Source of the DNA: Gossypium raimondii
Lineage: Eukaryota > Streptophyta > Magnoliopsida > Malvales > Malvaceae
Length of the DNA: 64,000 bases
Reading direction: 5' to 3'
Assembly: GCF_025698545.1 (NCBI RefSeq)
Contig: NC_068575.1
Span: 59,653,980-59,717,979, forward strand
Position numbers and translations under genes: made by a program. Positions within the stretch are counted from its first letter, which is position 1, and the number at the start of each line of letters is the position of its first letter. Below are positions 36,221 to 48,658 of the stretch, piece by piece. The notes beneath the pieces are model-generated. The model was not told the DNA's origin and ran no database searches. It saw nothing but the letters and a program-made list of their open reading frames with translations.

Positions 36221-36698
36221 CTTCTTAAAACTTTACGGTATGGCTAGGACCGTGTCTCAATCAACTTTAGACCATTTTAGGTATTGACCAGGTCCTATTT
36301 TATTCCACGAGTTGTTGATCGAATGACTGTTTGGATTTATGCATACACAGATATGCTCAACTTTTCTGTAAATATTTTGATATGAGCTCTTAGTATTATG
36401 TATAAAAAGAAATCATGGCTAGAGTAGAGACCCAGATTTAAATAAATTTGGCAACGTGACATATTATAGAAACATTATTTTTAATTTATTTATTGTAATT
36501 AACTTGAGTAATTATGTTAAACACAATTATTACTAAAAGCACAATCTTAGATAATTATCCTGGGCAAGCAAATGTGGGCATTTTAGTACCAACTCCAACC
36601 TTTCTGCATCTTTTTCCTGCTTTTGATTGATGCAAAGCTAGTTACCTAATATTATGTCATCTCTTTCATTTGATTGTCATTTCAATCAAAGTCTCCCT

Positions 36699-36706
36699 TA
36701 TAAATA
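36699..36706 (+). promoter_or_regulatory. TATA box of the peroxidase gene
   Basis: TATAAATA lies 113 bp before the peroxidase ATG. A start of transcription about 30 bp downstream (near 36730) would give a leader of about 90 bases. The match to the plant TATA consensus is exact; use is inferred. Confidence 0.65.
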
Positions 36707-36818
36707 CCCATTCCCCTCTTTGAAAGCTCTCATCATAACAACGTGTTCTCTTCATATTTCAGCTGTTTCCACTTCAACTATACATCTTTTTGTCTAGAAA
36801 GTAAAAAAGGTAAACACT

Positions 36819-38160
<1,342 letters not shown>

Positions 38161-38183
38161 AATCATCAAGTGATAATTATATG

Positions 38184-38189
38184 AATAAA
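38184..38189 (+). terminator. Likely poly(A) signal of the peroxidase gene
   Basis: AATAAA stands 24 bases after the stop codon, followed by GT- and T-rich sequence (TTTGTATTCCTGTTTGTC). A second AATTAATAAAAG lies near 38236. Confidence 0.5.
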
Positions 38190-38580
38190 GTTTGTATTCC
38201 TGTTTGTCATGTTATTTTGGTTTCCTTGTATTGAATTAATTAATAAAAGAATTTCATTTGTGTGTATTGCTGGGCCAACGATTGTCCTTTTCTTTGTTCC
38301 CTGGGCTCTGTGAGACTTGTTTTTTAAATCTTTTGCCATATTGGATTTGGGTTTTGTTGATGTTAACGGAAGGTCCATGAGGAACAAGATTTTTCCCAAC
38401 GAATTCCCCTTCTCCAACTCATTCGGATCTTTGAGACACATTCCAACTTAGAAAGTTTCTTCGCTCTTATTACATCTATTCCACAAACAAAGCTTTTAAT
38501 CTTCTCCATTGTCTTTTTTAATCTCCATGCTATCACTTTCACTTCATTTCGTTTCCTCTCAAACTCCATAAAAAACGATA

Positions 38581-41500
38581 ATGGCGATCGGGGGAAAGTC
38601 TCGTGTTGCTAAGCGTTCCTCTTCTGTTTCGTATGCATCCACTGTAACCACTGTGGTCTTCGTAACCTTATGTGTTTTGGGTGTTTGGATGCTCACTTCC
38701 AACTCCGTTTCCTCCCCTCAAACCACCACCACCACTCGCACCATCACTGACACCAACAGTGACATTGCATTTTCTGGTTCCAATGAAGAACAACCCTCCA
38801 AAATTAACGAAGATCAGAAAGATAAAGCGGTGTTCGAAGATAACCCTGGCCAACTTCCCGATGAGGCCGTCAAGCCTGACGATGATAAGGTGTCGGAGTC
38901 CGATGATCTAGATAAAGTGAAAGAAGGTGCGGCTGTTGAAGAAACCCGACATGGTTTACAAGGAAAAGAATCAGCAGAAGAACAGGAGAAGCAAAAAATG
39001 AGTGAAACTCAGATATCCGAAGAAAGTGTGTTGACTCAAAACCAACAATCGAAGCAAAATGGTCTCAAGGAAGTTGAAGATAATAAGCAAATGAGTAATG
39101 AAGAACCCATCAAGGTTCATCAAGAGGAAACTATCAACAATCAGGATCCGTCGGAAGATCAAGATCAAATTCGGGTTGTGGAAAAGAAACAAATAAACGA
39201 GAAACCCAAGGAACGGCGTGGCAAAAAGAAGAAGAAACACGCTGAAAGCATTGAGAGACCGCTGGAGACGACGATGATCGGGAAATCAAAGAAGGATGAT
39301 GTGGCGGAAATGGAAGATGAACCGAGGGTAAACAAACCAAAAATCCAAGACCAACTAGAGGAGGATGAACCCAAGGGAACCAAACAACTGAACCAAGACC
39401 AACTAGAGGAAGATGAATCGAAGGGGACCAAACAACTAAATCAAGATCAACTAGAGCAAGATGAACCCAAGGGAAACAAACTACAGAATCATGACCAACA
39501 AGAGTCGCAGGTGCAAGGGATCGACAACGCCACATTCAATGACGAAACCAAGGACAAACCGGAGATTCTAAACGCCACCCAAACTGATACGTTCCAGAGT
39601 TTATTGAAGACAAAGACGAACCAGGAAACAGCGGAGAAAGACACCCAGATTGAAGCTCAACAACAGCATGAGTCCACCTCGGAGGAAACGTTAGGAAGTA
39701 CCATTCCGAAAGAGTCCAACGAATCGAAGAACGCCTGGAAGTCGCAAAAGGCACAATCAGAGAACGAGAAGGAGAGACGGAGGGACGAATCGAGCGGCAA
39801 AGAGGGCCTCTATGGTTACACTTGGCATTTGTGCAACGTAACTGCTGGCCCTGATTACATACCCTGTTTGGATAACGAGGAAGCTTTGAAGAAATTACGC
39901 AGTACCAGGCACTTCGAGCATCGGGAGAGGCATTGCCCTGAGGAAGGACCAACGTGTTTGGTCCCTCTTCCAAAGGGATACAAACGGCCCATCTCCTGGC
40001 CCAAAAGCAGAGAGAAGGTAAAGATTGAATTGAATTGAATTGAATTTAAACCTGTTGGATTGATAACGATTTTTGTAACTGGCAGATATGGTACAATAAT
40101 GTACCACATACGAAACTGGCTGAGTTTAAAGGGCACCAAAACTGGGTTAAAGTGAGCGGCGACTTCTTGACTTTCCCCGGTGGGGGTACCCAATTCATCC
40201 ATGGCGCTCTCCACTACATCGACTTTCTCCAACAGGTAAGTTCCACAAGCCTCATCAACTAAACCGTTATTTGCTTATGAATCTGCAATGATGATGTTTC
40301 AAGAAAGAATATTATGTTGGCTTAATTGTGGTTGCAGTCAGTACCCAACCTTAAATGGGGTAAACGCACCAGAGTGATCTTGGATGTTGGATGTGGAGTT
40401 GCAAGCTTTGGAGGGTATCTTTTCGATAGAGATGTTTTAACAATGTCTTTTGCCCCCAAAGATGAGCATGAAGCTCAAGTTCAATTCGCCCTCGAAAGAG
40501 GAATCCCTGCTATATCAGCTGTGATGGGTTCTCAGAGGCTACCATTTCCTTGTAGAGTCTTTGATGTGGTTCACTGTGCACGTTGTAGAGTGCCGTGGCA
40601 TGCTGAAAATGGTATGCTTCTGCTAGAACTGAACCGTGTACTGAGACCTGGAGGATATTTTATCTGGTCAGCCACCCCTGTCTATCAGAAACTTCCAGAG
40701 GATGTTGAAATATGGAATGGTAGAACACAAACACAATACTATCAATTCAGTTCAAACATGGTTTTAAGCGTTTCCATGGGGCTGACATGTCAAGTTTGTT
40801 TTGCAGCTATGTCGTCCCTGACAAAAGCCATGTGTTGGGATCTTTTGACCATCAAAAGGGATAAATTGAACTCCGTTAGTGCTGCCGTCTATCGAAAACC
40901 TATCACAAACGAATGTTATGACAAAAGGCCGGATCATAATCCACCAATGTGTAAAGAAAACGATGATGCAAACGCTGTCTGGTATGTTTCTTCACGCACT
41001 CTATCATGTTTTATGCACCATAAAGGCGATTGATTCATTATTGCTGGTTTCATTTCAGGCATGTACCCCTGCGGGCATGCATGCATCGCGTACCGATAAA
41101 TCCAGCTGAAAGAGGAACACGATGGCCTGCACATTGGCCTAATCGGCTGCAGAAAGCTCCTTATTGGTTGAACCGAACCCAGATGGGGATTTATGGGAAA
41201 CCGGCTCCTCAAGATTTTGTAAAAGACCATGAACACTGGACTCGAGTAGTTAGCAAGTTGTATATGAGTGGATTGGGAATCAGTTGGTCTAATGTTAGAA
41301 ATGTGATGGACATGAGAGCTGTTTATGGAGGGTAATGGTCGTTTCTCTTCTGTTTTCAATTTTGACTCTGCCACTAACAAATATCAAAGTTCTCTCATAT
41401 ATTTTCACCTTGGATGCCTGCAGGTTTGCAGCAGCTTTGAAGGACATTAAAGTCTGGGTGATGAATGTGGTGAACCTTGATTCCCCGGATACACTTCCGA

Positions 41501-41918
41501 TCATCTACGAACGCGGTCTTTTCGGAATGTACCACGATTGGTGCGAGTCGTTTAGCACATATCCGAGATCGTATGATCTCCTGCATGCCGATCACCTTTT
41601 CTCGAAGCTGGAAAAGAGGTAGAATTAGAAATTAGAACATGATCTCCCCATTCATAATCTTCTTTTGTTTGTTAAATGACTTGCACGTTGGGTGTCCATA
41701 GGTGCAAACTTCAACCAGTGTTGGCAGAGGTTGATAGAATCGTGAGACCAGGTGGAAAATTGATAGTTCGTGATGAATCAGATGCCATTGGTGAAGTTGA
41801 GAACTTGTTGAAATCACTGCACTGGGAAGTTCATTTAACTTTCTCCAAAGATCAAGAAGGAATACTAAGTGCTCAGAAAGGTGATTGGCGGCCTACAGCA
41901 TATCAAGCTTCCATCTGA
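38581..41918 (+). CDS. PMT26: Golgi PMT methyltransferase, PMT24/25/26-like (7 exons)
   Basis: Exons are 38581-40017, 40086-40235, 40338-40719, 40807-40981, 41059-41331, 41424-41618 and 41702-41918; all junctions are GT-AG and give 942 residues. A short basic N-terminus is followed by one membrane anchor (about 20-39, [16 protein letters not shown]), the type II layout of Golgi enzymes. A very acidic and lysine-rich stem of about 370 residues comes next. The DUF248 methyltransferase domain starts near [21 protein letters not shown]. The S-adenosylmethionine motif is [11 protein letters not shown] (from D545), and a second landmark is [16 protein letters not shown]. Plant PMTs (QUA2 family) are putative pectin (homogalacturonan) methyltransferases; the exact substrate of this subgroup is less sure. 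The stem holds a 16-residue unit repeated three times. The paralogue (24, 25 or 26) is not certain. Confidence 0.92.
39346..39489 (+). repeat. Three tandem 48-bp coding repeats in the PMT stem
   Basis: The units at 39346-39393, 39394-39441 and 39442-39489 encode [16 protein letters not shown] and two close variants (residues 256-303), followed by a decayed fourth start (HDQQ). The copies keep the reading frame and differ by a few bases each. Confidence 0.9.
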
Positions 41919-43604
41919 TGACATCCCATTATCTGTATTTTGATCATTATTTTATTATTTGTTGGAGCATTCATGGATATGCCTAGTGTTTTTGGGTGTC
42001 TATAGGTCTTTTAGATTGTTGGGTTTTTAGTTCACATCCTCTTTCTTTTCGTTTTATCTGCCCCTAAACTTTTTGTAAACATTTTCTTCGATTCAGATCA
42101 ACATGAAAAGAAAAAAGATATTTAGAAAGAACATGGAAATATAATTTATAATTATAGTTTTCAAATTTATTAATTTAATTTTTTTGGTTGGGAGAATATA
42201 AAGTTACTAATTCAAGATGATGAACATTTGCCCTTTTTTTTTCAAGTATAAATACAATCAAAATACAATATAAATACATGTCCAACGTATTAAATTATTG
42301 AAGTACAAATAAGTTATTACAACTCAAACGGACTAGAAACTAGTACAATTTAGATTAAAGTGAGATGAATTGAACTAACAAGACGAACAATTGCCTTTTT
42401 TTAATATGTAAACCACAACTATCGATAATTAAAATACGAGAGAACCTCAAATTGTGGCCTATTGACCAAGTCTTCATCTACTCCAGAAATAACCAGAGGT
42501 GCTCATGGGCCAGGTTTGAGTCGGGCTTAAGTATGATACTAACATACTTTATGTTTGTTCAAGTAGAGCATGAAATATGAGCCTAAAAATTTATTCAAAG
42601 TCATTCATATTTGCAAAAGGCTAATCCAAGCCCGTTTTAAGCCTGCGCCATTTTTTTTAAATATTTATATTATATTATTTTAATATTTAATAATTTTATA
42701 TATTTTTTTATTTATTGAATATTTTTATATAGTCATCTTAACATTATTTTAATGTTTACATTACAGTATTATATATTTAGTATAAGATTTTTTTAATGTG
42801 TTCAAAATTACATAATATAAAGTATTATAAACTTAAAAATGGGTCGGGTCGAATCGGTTGGGTTGGATTTGGGCCTTGAATGTTGAAGCCCAAGCCATAT
42901 TTTAAACGAACCTATTTTTTTGCTCGGGCCTATTTTTCGAGTCTAAAATTTTTACCTAAATCCTTCTAAATTTCGATTTGGCCTTCGGTTCTAATATATA
43001 ACTCAATCCATTAACAAAACTAAAAATAACTTAAGTACAAATAGTACCAAAACAATTGAGAAAGTGTCAAAAATAACACATGAATGACAAAAATTGTGAA
43101 AATCTATAAAAAAAAATTACACACGACATGACACTATTAAAGTTATTGAATATTTTCAATTAAACTTTGACATTTCAGCATAATTTAATTAGGATTATTA
43201 TCAAGTATACTATCAATGGAAAGTAAAAATTCAACAAGTATAATTATTTATTTTTAAAATTTTGAAATTATTTTTTAGATTTTTTAATGCCCCTGAAAGA
43301 ATGCATTTATGGATTTCTTCTGCTTTTCATTTATAGTGTATTAACCACATCAGTCTCTATCGTCAGATTCGAACACGAGACACCACATTTGTTGTTGAAG
43401 TAACTTCGATCTCAATTCAACATTTAACAAGAAATATTTCAACAATTCAGGCCACTCAATACATTCATTAAGATATCTGAGTTTAAAAGAACATCCAAAA
43501 GCACTTGATGAACTATATTTGGGTTCTAACTAAACTTACGATAGCTTTCGTTAATCATCAATAACAAATGAGAACCAAAACGTAAAAATGATTAAAATAG
43601 GAAT
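41919..43604. other. Intergenic stretch after the PMT gene
   Basis: The first few hundred bases are the PMT 3' end. A dispersed repeat (42495-42995) follows. From about 43300 the sequence may belong to an older repeat that hosts the solo LTRs. No coding exon is seen. Confidence 0.5.
42495..42995. repeat. Dispersed repeat, copy 2
   Basis: Same family as 12400-12915, sharing TTAAGTATGATA, TTTATGTTTGTTCAAG-like sequence, TATTATATATTTAGTATA, AATATAAAGTATTATAAACTT-like sequence and GGCCTTGAAT in the same order. The left end reads AGAGGTGCTCATGGGCC and the right part TTGGCCTTCGGTT. A more decayed third copy may lie at about 59770-60110. Confidence 0.6.
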
Positions 43605-45013
43605 AGTGTTGTTGACACCATTTTTTTGTGAAAACGGGGTCGATTTGGTTTTTAAAAATGAAAAACAAACATGGGAGTATCCTCCCATCTTTTTTGATGA
43701 GGTGTGATCGGGCTACCTCGAAAAATAGTTGTTTTAATAAACAATTTGATTTTATCAAAACAACGATTTTGGTCTACGAAAATCAGAAAACGGGTTCGGG
43801 AGTCGATTACGTACAATAAATGATTAGCACCATCGTAACCCCCAAAATTGATACCTAGTTGATTAATTAGTGTCGAAGATTGAAAATTTAAAAAACATTC
43901 AAAACATGATCCTTTGTTGCAATGCTAAAAATTTTAAGAAAATTACATATTTCACGTTAATCGAGAAAGAGAATTACATCCTGTAAGTTATGACACAATG
44001 TCTTGAATTCTCGATACGAGAATAAATGCCAAAAAATTATTTATTGTGAAAGATATTTGATTATCTAGGGTTTAGAAAAAAGATCATGTCTCGTGAGTTA
44101 GAACACGATCTTTTATTAATTCCCGAGAACATTTAAAAACTTTGTTTGTAATGATTCGTGTATTTGGATTTATCGAGAAAATCAAAACCCCGTAAGTTAG
44201 GGTACGATTTTTCGAATCTCAAAACCTCGTTTCGACGTCGATGTGCACTGGCGCAAAACGGCGCCGTTTCGCGCACTTATATAACCCAATTTTTTTAAAA
44301 AATTTCATTTACAGCCCTTCACCCCCCCAAAATTGAAAATGTCTCTCAAAAAATCCCCCTCCCTTCAGAAATCCGGTTAGGGGTCCGGCCGCTAGCCACC
44401 ATGTCGGTCGCCGCGCACGGTGGCCGACGAAGGTAAAAAAATTGTTTTTTATTTTATTTTCAGCCCCTTAGACTCAAGCCCGACCTCAAAACACCCAAAA
44501 ACGCAATAAAAAGGACTAACAACCCTCTCAACGATGGGTTTTGTCACTGAAAAAAAGACCTTCCGACGACCAAGACGCGACACAACTCCGGTCCCTTCCC
44601 CTTTTCTTTTTTTCTTTTATTACTTAAATGCAAAAGGAAAAAAAAGTAAGAAAGAAAGACGAAATAAAAATAAAAAAATCAAACGAATATTAAAAAAATA
44701 ATAAAGGATCACCTCTAAAATGCCTTTTTATTTTCTGATGTTCATAAAACAAGAGAGTTTTACAAGCATTAGATCTCGGTTTTTATAGTCGAGATATACA
44801 TGATTTATTTTCAGTTTTTCTTGTTTTTGTTTGATGCTTGCGTGTTCATCTTCTTCTTGCAGGTGATTTGATGGCGTAAATGGGGCGATGCTGAAGGGGG
44901 CAGGTGGCTGTGCGGCGGCAGGCGTCAGAAGGGCTAGGGTTTCAGCTTTTTTGAAACCCTAGTTTGACTTTGTTTGTTGGGCTGGGGTGTTGGGCTTCTG
45001 TTTGGGTTGTATT

Positions 45014-47999
45014 TGTAATAGCCCGATTTTAGGCCTAGTCGGAACAGTGGTTTTTGGGACCACAAATCCGACAAGAAAAAAAAAATGTAATGGCCTGAAT
45101 TTTCAGAGGTGTCGGAACGGTGATTCGAGATCACTAAATTCGACAAATGGGTAGAAAATATTATTAATTTAGTAAGTATAAGTTAAATGTGAAGTTAGGA
45201 AAATTTTTGAAATAGTGAATAGTGCACTAGAAATAAATATTAAAATAATTAGAATCGAAATGAGGTATCAAGACCTCGGGGATTTTAAACTGAGCCATAA
45301 ATATTTTTATAAATATTTATGGAGTGTTAAAAAGTTAGTATTAAAGTTTCATTAAGAAATTTTAAAGTTCCGATAATTAATTGAACAAAAAGGACTAAAT
45401 TGTAACAAATGCAAAATTTTGGGAAATGATGAAATAGCTTAAATGATAAAAGGAAGAGGGCTTAAAAGGAAAATAGACCCAAGGTCTATTTGGGCTGGAC
45501 GGCAAAGGCATGAAATCAGCAAGAAAGTGAGAAGAATTAAGGGCAAAATTGGAATATTGCAAAATTTGCTTAATAAAGTTAGGACCAAAGAGGAATTATC
45601 TAGATTTCTCTTCATTTTTTCTGAATTATTATCAGCTAAAACACCATGGAAGGGCTTCTTCAAGCTGGTTCTTCATATTTTTATTACAAGTAAGTTCAAT
45701 TCTTGACTATTTCTTGAAATTTTTGTATTTTTATGACTTTTACAACTAGGCCCACTTGTTAAATTCATTAGTTTTTGATTTTATGAAAGAAGTTAAAAGT
45801 TGATATGAATATGTGCTGGAATTATATGATGATTTATCATGAAGTTAGAGCTTTAAATTGTTCATATGCTGATTTTATTGAAAGAATTGAATAGAAAGTG
45901 AATGTTTGGGACCTAATAGTAAAAGAGTTTGAAGATAGAGTTATATGTGGAAATTCTGAATTTCAATAGTTGTGAAATAACTTATAATGTCTAGGTAAAG
46001 TAGTAATTTATAAAATTAGATTAATTGAGGGGTTAATTGAGAAAGGACCGAATTGTATAAACTGTGAAATTTGGGGCAAAATGGAAATCAACATTTTGCA
46101 CTAAAGCAGTTTTGGACAGCAGCAGTAGTGTAACTTTGAAAAATCACCAAAAATTGTATAGATTGAATTAGAGGATGAATAAAATATGAAACTAAAGCTT
46201 ATTGAGTCTAGTTTCTTATAAAAAAAATGGTGTGAGCAATGAAATTGTAAATCATGAGATATAATAGATTTTGTGAGACAAGGTCAGAATGAATTCGGGT
46301 TCCCCTGTTCTGGCTTTGGAAAATCATTAAAAATCGTACAAAAATGATTATGAGTTATAATTTATATGGTTAGAATCCTTAATGAGTATATTTTTATAAG
46401 AAACAAACAAAAATATCATCCAAATTCTGTACAATGAGATAATTAATTTTTAGTGAAGAGTGGTCGGAACTGTCAGACAGCAAAACAGGGGAAACTTTAA
46501 AGAATAAACTGTACTATTTGGATGAACCAAAAAATTCTGAAAATTTTATGGTATGAAGATATGTGAGTCTAGTTTCAGGGAAAATTAACGGATCTTAATT
46601 TGGAGCTCTGTAGCTCCGGATAAAAATAATTTAGTGACTCTGACTCGGATAAACAGCTTTGAATGTACATGTTAGTGAATATTGAAATTAAGGTTAATGT
46701 TGTTTAAGTGTGTTATACACATTAAGGATGTGGAATGGAGAGGAGGAGGAGGAAAATTGGGAAATATATGAATGATTTGTGTATAATTGGTCATATGCTT
46801 GATTTTAATTGATAAACGATGAAATATGAATTATACTTATATTTGTGCATTATTGGTCATGGTTTAAACTCATGTGTGAAAATAAAGTTTCATAGTATGT
46901 GTGTATGGTATATTCAATATATGATGTGGCATGAAATAATGTCATGAATGGTTTATGAGTTAACACATGTTGGTAAGCCTGATATATGAATAAATGATCA
47001 AATTGAGCGGAACGCCGGATTTGAGTACTTCTGATCAAGTGATAAAGTGATAAGTGTTAGCCTTAGCTACACTTATCTGATCAAGTGAGAAAGTGATAAG
47101 TGGTAGCATTAGCTACACTTATCTGATCAAGTGAAAAAGTGATAAGTGCTACACTTATCTGATCAAGAGACAAAGTGATAAGTGGTAGCTTTAGCTACAC
47201 TTATCTGATCAAGTGAAAAAGTGATAAGTGCTATACTTATCTGATCAAGTGAGAAAGTGATAAGTGGTAGCCTTAGCTACTCTTATCTGATCAAGTGAGA
47301 AAGTGATAAGTGGTAGCCTTAGCTACTCTTATCTGATCAAGTGACAAAGTGATAAGTGGTAGCCTAGCTACACTTATCTGATCAGGGACAGGTGATAAGT
47401 GATCATGTAAGACCATAGTTATACTATGGCAAAGTGAAAGTGAAGTACTCAATTTTCCGTAACCGTTCCCTAATTTGATTAAGGATGGTAAGTGACAAAT
47501 GGGCCCAAAAGAATTAAAGTAAATGAGTAAGTGGTAGTGTATTTATATCAGGACGATGTTGTTATTCAAGCTAAAATGATATTTTCATTGCAAAATTGAG
47601 AATTTCATAAATGTGTTATTGAATGGTATAATCAATAAACATTGAGTTAAATGGTAAATACGTATTAGTGTTGAACTTGAGGTCATTGAATTGTACGTGA
47701 ATTAAATGGAAATTGCTAGTGATATGATCTAAATCGTGAGCATGAGAAATTGCGAATTGAAGGAAATGGAAATGAAGCATTGAATTGCATGAGTATGTAT
47801 CGGGTCTCGTAAGCCCTAATTATTATGATTATAACATTTTGAGGATATACTGTGAAAAGTTATAGAAGCATGTTAATTATTTTGAAAGTTTTAATTTAAA
47901 TGAAATTTTATAACTCGGTTAAATACGTTTACAAGTGCATGTGTTTTGGTAATGCCCCGTACCCTATTCCGGTATTGAATACGGGTAAGGAGTGTTACA
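45014..47999 (+). mobile_element. Solo LTR B nested in LTR A (TSD GTATT)
   Basis: It begins TGTAATAGCCCGATTTTAGG and ends AAGGAGTGTTACA, 2,986 bp, with the perfect duplication GTATT (45009-45013 and 48000-48004). A second LTR-like start, TGTAATGGCCTGAATTTTC, lies at 45088, 74 bp inside. The part from 45088 onward is homologous to the solo LTR at 22007. Open frames inside it (for example 45443-45706) show no known protein. It was inserted after LTR A. Confidence 0.92.
47024..47400 (+). repeat. Tandem repeat of about 46 bp in LTR B
   Basis: About eight imperfect units, each starting CTGATCAAGTGA, then AAAGTGATAAGTGGTAGC and TTAGCTACACTTAT; two units are shortened to about 36 bp. Each unit holds near-palindromic GTAGC..GCTAC and ATAAGTG..CACTTAT pairs, so single units can fold. 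Confidence 0.92.
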
Positions 48000-48055
48000 G
48001 TATTTGGGTTTTTTGTGTTTGCTTGGGCTGGGCAAAGTTTGGGCTGTACAAGTGT

Positions 48056-48653
48056 CACAACATGCATTCTTTAGTTTGCTCAAGATTTGCAATGTTTCTT
48101 ATGAGGCTACCAAGCATCAATAAAGTTATAACTAATAACACTCAAAAACCATGTTCAAAACATCATATATATATACCTATTTCAACACATACATTCAGCC
48201 TAATCACTGACATGCTCGATAAGCACTTACCTTTCCTACCAAACTAGTTAACGTTGCTAGTAAGAAACTAATCATTCAATTAACTAATCACCACATTTCT
48301 AATTCATACCACATCATATAAACCCTAAGCATAAGAGAATATTAAAGCTTATAGTTATAACAGCAGAGTGATTTGATCAACAACACATAATAAAGAGTTA
48401 GACATTTTCTAGTTCCATCATAACAAAATTAAGCTTAAGCTTAACACTTGTATACATGAGCTTGGCCATTAGATACAAAAGACACCCCGTACATGCCACA
48501 ACATCTGGTACAAAATAAGCATGCTTTTATCGCTTTATGGATAGTGTGACATTCATTCCAAATAGGCTTTGAGAATCTAATAGTTGAGGATCTATGCGCA
48601 AAAAAAAAAAAAAAAACAGTGCGTAAGTATATAATACTTAGTAAGTTCAAATG
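48056..48653. other. Host sequence between LTR A and LTR C
   Basis: Noncoding; it includes an A17-type homopolymer near 48600. It appears continuous with 51939-53621 and with the sequence after 55713 once the inserted LTRs are removed. Its style (CTTAGTAAGTTCAAATGG) resembles the interior of the same LTR superfamily read on the minus strand, so the host itself may be an older LTR. Confidence 0.4.
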
Positions 48654-48658
48654 GAATT

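Larger units (their letters stand above)
33321..36698. other. Intergenic stretch between MPK7-like and peroxidase genes
   Basis: The first few hundred bases are the MPK7-like 3' end. Beyond that no exon or known protein is seen. A USE plus TATA pair (35311-35362) and a short perfect hairpin (36201-36220) are listed separately. The tract 35150-35235 has two copies of ATAGGCCGATTTT-type sequence, probably a repeat remnant. Confidence 0.5.
43610..48050 (+). mobile_element. Solo LTR A (TSD AGTGT), interrupted by LTR B
   Basis: It begins TGTTGACACCATTTTTTT and ends GGGCTGTACA. The 5-bp duplication AGTGT is perfect (43605-43609 and 48051-48055). Removing LTR B (45014-47999) and one copy of its target leaves about 1.45 kb. 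It shares start and internal blocks with the LTR at 17377 (GGAGTCGATTACGTAC, AGGTGTGATCGG). No second LTR or internal body is present, so it is a recombination scar of a retrotransposon. Confidence 0.93.

Noticed and set aside
38971-39535. Several long minus-strand open frames under the PMT stem
   Set aside because: Shadows of the low-complexity acidic/lysine-rich coding sequence on the plus strand.
43366-43395. tRNA-like motif (GATTCGAAC on the plus strand, as in a reversed T-loop)
   Set aside because: No matching acceptor stem, anticodon arm or A box could be found around it.
45443-45706. Open frame of 87 codons inside LTR B
   Set aside because: No known protein signature; lies wholly within a solo LTR bounded by target duplications.
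47024-47400. Regular direct repeats resembling a CRISPR array
   Set aside because: The units touch each other without unique spacers, vary in length and lie in a plant LTR.
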